A stretch of 49,406 bases of DNA. Source: PGYR01 sp041675005. GTDB lineage: Bacteria; Bacteroidota; Ignavibacteria; Kapaibacteriales; UBA2268. The DNA is taken from NCBI GenBank assembly GCA_041675005.1, contig JBAYUQ010000022.1, positions 1-49,406 on the forward strand, in the 5' to 3' direction. The position numbers and the translations under genes are program-made. This document shows positions 47,169 to 49,406 of the stretch, piece after piece. The notes below the pieces were generated by a model, which saw only the letters and a list, made by a program, of their open reading frames with translations, did no database searches and was not told where the DNA came from. Position 1 is the first letter of the stretch. Each line of letters begins with the position of its first letter.

Positions 47169-48214
47169 ACATCCCCGAAGGCTGGAAGTTGGTGCCGGTG
47201 GAGCCGACGCCAGTGATGACCGCTGCGTATTCTGTTGCTGCGGAGGAGTTGACCAAGCGGCATCTTTTGAGCGGGAGCTACCCGGCAACATGGCAACCGA
47301 TTGAAGCCGGATACGCCGCCATGCTCGCCGCGGCCCCGACGCCACCGGCCGCCACGCTCCGGCTGCCGGAGCCGATGACAAAGGCTGAACTCCTGACTAT
47401 CCGAATGAAGGCGCGCGCATCGCCGGAAGCAGAAACGACAAACTGGCCTGACCTCGCCTGCCGTGCTGTCGAAGCTGAAGTGATCCGCCGATTGAAGGAG
47501 GCGAACGCAGAAGCGAGAAGAGTTGAGATGCTGCGGAAACTTGGCGCACGGCTTGCTGGACTGCTGGACGAAGACCAGTTCGCAGAATGCGAAGCGCTTC
47601 TGCTGGCCGCTGGCGTGATGCCTGAGGAGAAAGACAATGTCGCGAAGCTTGACGTGGTGACACTGACCGGCGAAGAGTACGACGACCTCATGGAATGCAA
47701 GGGGGTTGTCACCTCGCTACTAGCCCAGTTGAGCGCCGCGAAAGACCGAATAGCCGAATTGACCCCAGTTGCCGGGACAGACTGGCGGGAAACGATGCAG
47801 CGCATGCTGACACGCATGAATGAAGCAGGCCAATGGCCTGCGATCTGCGACAAGGCGCGGGCTGTTCTGTCGTCGGCGAATGATGCCGCAAGGGAGCCTG
47901 CCGCCTACTTGTGGGGCGGTTGCCTTTGGCGCACGGACGAAATGGGGCGCGGAAGACCTGGGGCGGTCGAACTGTATCGAGCGCAAACGCCGCTGACCGA
48001 TGCCGACATTACCGCGTTGCTGCCGATATGGCAGCAGGGGGCATGGACGCTGCCAGACTACGGCAGATGGGTAGCGCGTGCCGTTGAGCGGGCGCACGGG
48101 ATCAAGACAACGCCGAACCTGTGCCGCCTGTGCGGGCACAGCATCGATGCACACGACAAGCAATACGGCTGCGCAGAGGACGGGTGCGATTGTGAGACGC
48201 CCAACAATGGATGA
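47165..48214 (+). CDS. mosaic early protein (349 aa)
   Basis: Start ATG 47165, coupled by ATGA to the frameshifted remnant. Module order: EGWKLVPVEPTPVMTAAY (residues about 5-22), AAAPTPPAATLRLPEPMTKA (about 57-76), PEAETTNWPDLACRAVEA (about 87-104), then unique sequence of about 230 aa. It ends in a Cys pattern (NLCRLCGHSIDAHDK; CAEDGCDCE), a zinc-binding end. It overlaps the next gene by 8 nt. A fusion of shuffled modules; function unknown. Confidence 0.65.
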   Translation: MNIPEGWKLVPVEPTPVMTAAYSVAAEELTKRHLLSGSYPATWQPIEAGYAAMLAAAPTPPAATLRLPEPMTKAELLTIRMKARASPEAETTNWPDLACRAVEAEVIRRLKEANAEARRVEMLRKLGARLAGLLDEDQFAECEALLLAAGVMPEEKDNVAKLDVVTLTGEEYDDLMECKGVVTSLLAQLSAAKDRIAELTPVAGTDWRETMQRMLTRMNEAGQWPAICDKARAVLSSANDAAREPAAYLWGGCLWRTDEMGRGRPGAVELYRAQTPLTDADITALLPIWQQGAWTLPDYGRWVARAVERAHGIKTTPNLCRLCGHSIDAHDKQYGCAEDGCDCETPNNG

Positions 48215-48431
48215 CTACATCAGCCGCATCGAGGCGGCGCTGGAAGCCAAGGCGCTCTATCTCCACCCGCCCACACTCCGACTGCCAGAGCCGATGACGA
48301 AAGCGGAGTTTCGGGCGATTCGAGCGGCAGCGCGGACTTGCCCGGAGGCTGAGACGACAAACTGGTTCGACCTTGCTTGCCGCGCCCTCGAAGCCAGAAT
48401 TCTGCACCGAGTGAAGGAGTGCAACGCATGA
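48207..48431 (+). CDS. modular early protein (74 aa)
   Basis: The ATG at 48207 lies inside the end of the previous gene. Starts MDDYISRIEAALEAKALYLH (similar to the Ea22-like gene at 49020), then TLRLPEPMTKAEFRAIRAAA and PEAETTNWFDLACRALEAR, both near-identical in protein and DNA to parts of the 47165 gene. Ends HRVKECNA. A small recombinant of known modules. Confidence 0.6.
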   Translation: MDDYISRIEAALEAKALYLHPPTLRLPEPMTKAEFRAIRAAARTCPEAETTNWFDLACRALEARILHRVKECNA

Positions 48432-48604
48432 GCCTATTCGAGTGGCTTCCGGCGTTTGCCGGGTTCGCGTTTTTCGCCGGGGCGATGGGGGCAGTAATCC
48501 ACGCAGAGCGCAGGTACAGGGCGGCGGATGACCGGCTCATCAAAGCCCTGATGCAGGAACGCAGGAATGACATCGCAGATGCGATGAAGGAGGTGAACGA
48601 ATGA
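48428..48604 (+). CDS. small membrane protein (58 aa)
   Basis: ATGA overlap both sides. One hydrophobic span (residues about 4-25, FEWLPAFAGFAFFAGAMGAV) with a short N-terminus, then a charged helical tail (ERRYRAADDRLIKALMQERR). Probably a type I or II inner-membrane peptide. No family. Confidence 0.62.
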   Translation: MSLFEWLPAFAGFAFFAGAMGAVIHAERRYRAADDRLIKALMQERRNDIADAMKEVNE

Positions 48605-49023
48605 ACGCCAAAGACGAGCAGATCGCCTTCTCGGAGTGGTTCGACGATTTGTGGTTGGGCGACTTGGAACACGGTCAGCACATCCCGACCATCCATGACT
48701 CCGGCTACGACGAATACCTGGGAGCACGGCAGATTGCTCTCGGTGCATGGATGCACCGTGCGCAGATCGCATCAACGAACGTGTCGGTCGAAAAGTCGTG
48801 GCGGCGCTTCGAGGCCAAGATGATCGAACTGGAGCGCGAGAAGACCATCGACGCAGCACCGACCCCGCCAGAGCAGCAGGACGACGAGGCGCTGGAGGTG
48901 CTGCGGCTTGTGCTTGATGCGCTCGTATGGGAGGTCGGGTCAGAACCTGCGCTGTGCGCGGGCCAGACCCGTAGGGCAATCGAGCGCGCCCGCGCCCTAC
49001 TCGCAAAGCGAGGTGAGAAATGA
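48601..49023 (+). CDS. early hypothetical protein (140 aa)
   Basis: Starts MNAKDEQIAFSEWFDDLWLG and has a conserved-looking segment EYLGARQIALGAWMHRAQIA that is common in small phage proteins of the Ead/nin type. DAAPTPPEQQDDEALEVLRL contains the APTPP linker shared with the modular genes. The stop is coupled to the Ea22-like gene. Confidence 0.65.
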   Translation: MNAKDEQIAFSEWFDDLWLGDLEHGQHIPTIHDSGYDEYLGARQIALGAWMHRAQIASTNVSVEKSWRRFEAKMIELEREKTIDAAPTPPEQQDDEALEVLRLVLDALVWEVGSEPALCAGQTRRAIERARALLAKRGEK

Positions 49024-49406
49024 CCGATGACCCCATCAGCCGCATCCGTGCGGCACTGGAAGCTGGGCCAACGCCGGGGCCGTGGCACCACGAAGAATGG
49101 GGCTCAAGAATCCTCGACAGTGGGGTCGGATCGAGCCAACTGCTCATCGCCCAGGTTGCTGTGAATAGCTTCAGGGACCAAGGGCGGCACAACGCCGACT
49201 TCATCGCCGCCTGCAATCCCACCGCCATCCGCGCCCTGCTCGACCGGCTTACTGATGCTGATCGGCGGGCGGAATACTGGAAGGCCGAGCATCTCGCAGG
49301 GAATACAGAGATCGAGCGGCTGCGGGCTGCATTACGCCCAGCGATGGATGCCCTGCTTGCCTCGGTCGATATCGTCGAGCACGAATACGTGACGGACTGG
49401 CGTCAC
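49020..49406 (+). CDS. Ead/Ea22-like protein, cut by the window end (129 aa seen)
   Basis: Starts MTDDPISRIRAALEAGPTPG, then PWHHEEWGSRIL and FIAACNPTAIRALLDRLTDA, as in the Ead/Ea22-like family of phage early proteins (unknown biochemical role). The frame is open at the right edge. If the right edge is joined to position 1 it stops after 8 more codons (GAA ... TGA at 22-24), overlapping the first left-arm gene, consistent with circular permutation. Confidence 0.7.
   Translation, partial: MTDDPISRIRAALEAGPTPGPWHHEEWGSRILDSGVGSSQLLIAQVAVNSFRDQGRHNADFIAACNPTAIRALLDRLTDADRRAEYWKAEHLAGNTEIERLRAALRPAMDALLASVDIVEHEYVTDWRH

Noticed and set aside
1..49406. tRNA genes, CRISPR arrays, insertion sequences, integrase and attachment site
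   Set aside because: Looked for characteristic cloverleaf ends, spaced repeats, transposase/integrase motifs; none recognised by eye.

Overview
The window is a tailed-phage genome or near-complete genome segment (long-tailed siphovirus type) of high GC. A muramidase plus an i-spanin/o-spanin pair points to a Gram-negative host, most likely a high-GC proteobacterium. No integrase, excisionase or full-length CI-type repressor is seen, and no tRNA or CRISPR array. The reading frame open at the right edge would close a few codons after the left edge if the ends were joined, so the window may be a circular or circularly permuted genome.

Layout. (1) 1-1423, plus strand: tiny coupled early genes, a zinc-ribbon protein and an HTH protein, probably the distal end of the rightward early operon. 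(2) 39830 down to 1413, minus strand: one long leftward operon. In order of transcription it holds a small Cro-like HTH protein and wHTH proteins; a SNF2-type helicase with a DNA methyltransferase; an HNH nuclease; a lambda O-like initiator with iteron-like repeats inside it; a P-like helicase loader; RusA; and a Q-like zinc protein. The late genes follow: TerS, TerL, portal, MuF protein, scaffold, capsid, a glycosyltransferase/methyltransferase cassette, connectors, a five-gene adhesin/fibre cassette, tail completion, tail tube, frameshifted tail chaperones, tape measure (1512 aa), baseplate proteins and lysis. (3) 39947-49406, plus strand: rightward early operon with small unknown genes, an AAA ATPase, an SSB-like protein, NinB, Gp157-like and coiled-coil proteins, two HNH homing-type endonucleases, and a mosaic of small proteins built from shuffled modules.

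Control. Regions 2 and 3 diverge from a compact switch at 39831-39946. There, two back-to-back sigma70-like promoters each carry one copy of a 15-bp operator-like sequence, next to the Cro-like gene. Genes are packed with ATGA/GTGA/TTGA/TGATG overlaps, so translational coupling is the rule and it fixes many starts.

Most unusual feature. The terminase large-subunit gene is broken exactly in its Walker A (P-loop) codons by about 42 extra nucleotides. These contain an in-frame UGA inside the loop of a perfect 8-bp GC-rich stem; the flanking protein is otherwise intact and in the same frame. It may be a translational-bypass or other small mobile interruption, or an inactivating insertion. Other points of interest are a canonical GGGAAAC -1 frameshift site, ori-like iterons, a glycosyltransferase cassette beside the capsid gene, and a candidate polysaccharide-lyase-like receptor-binding protein.
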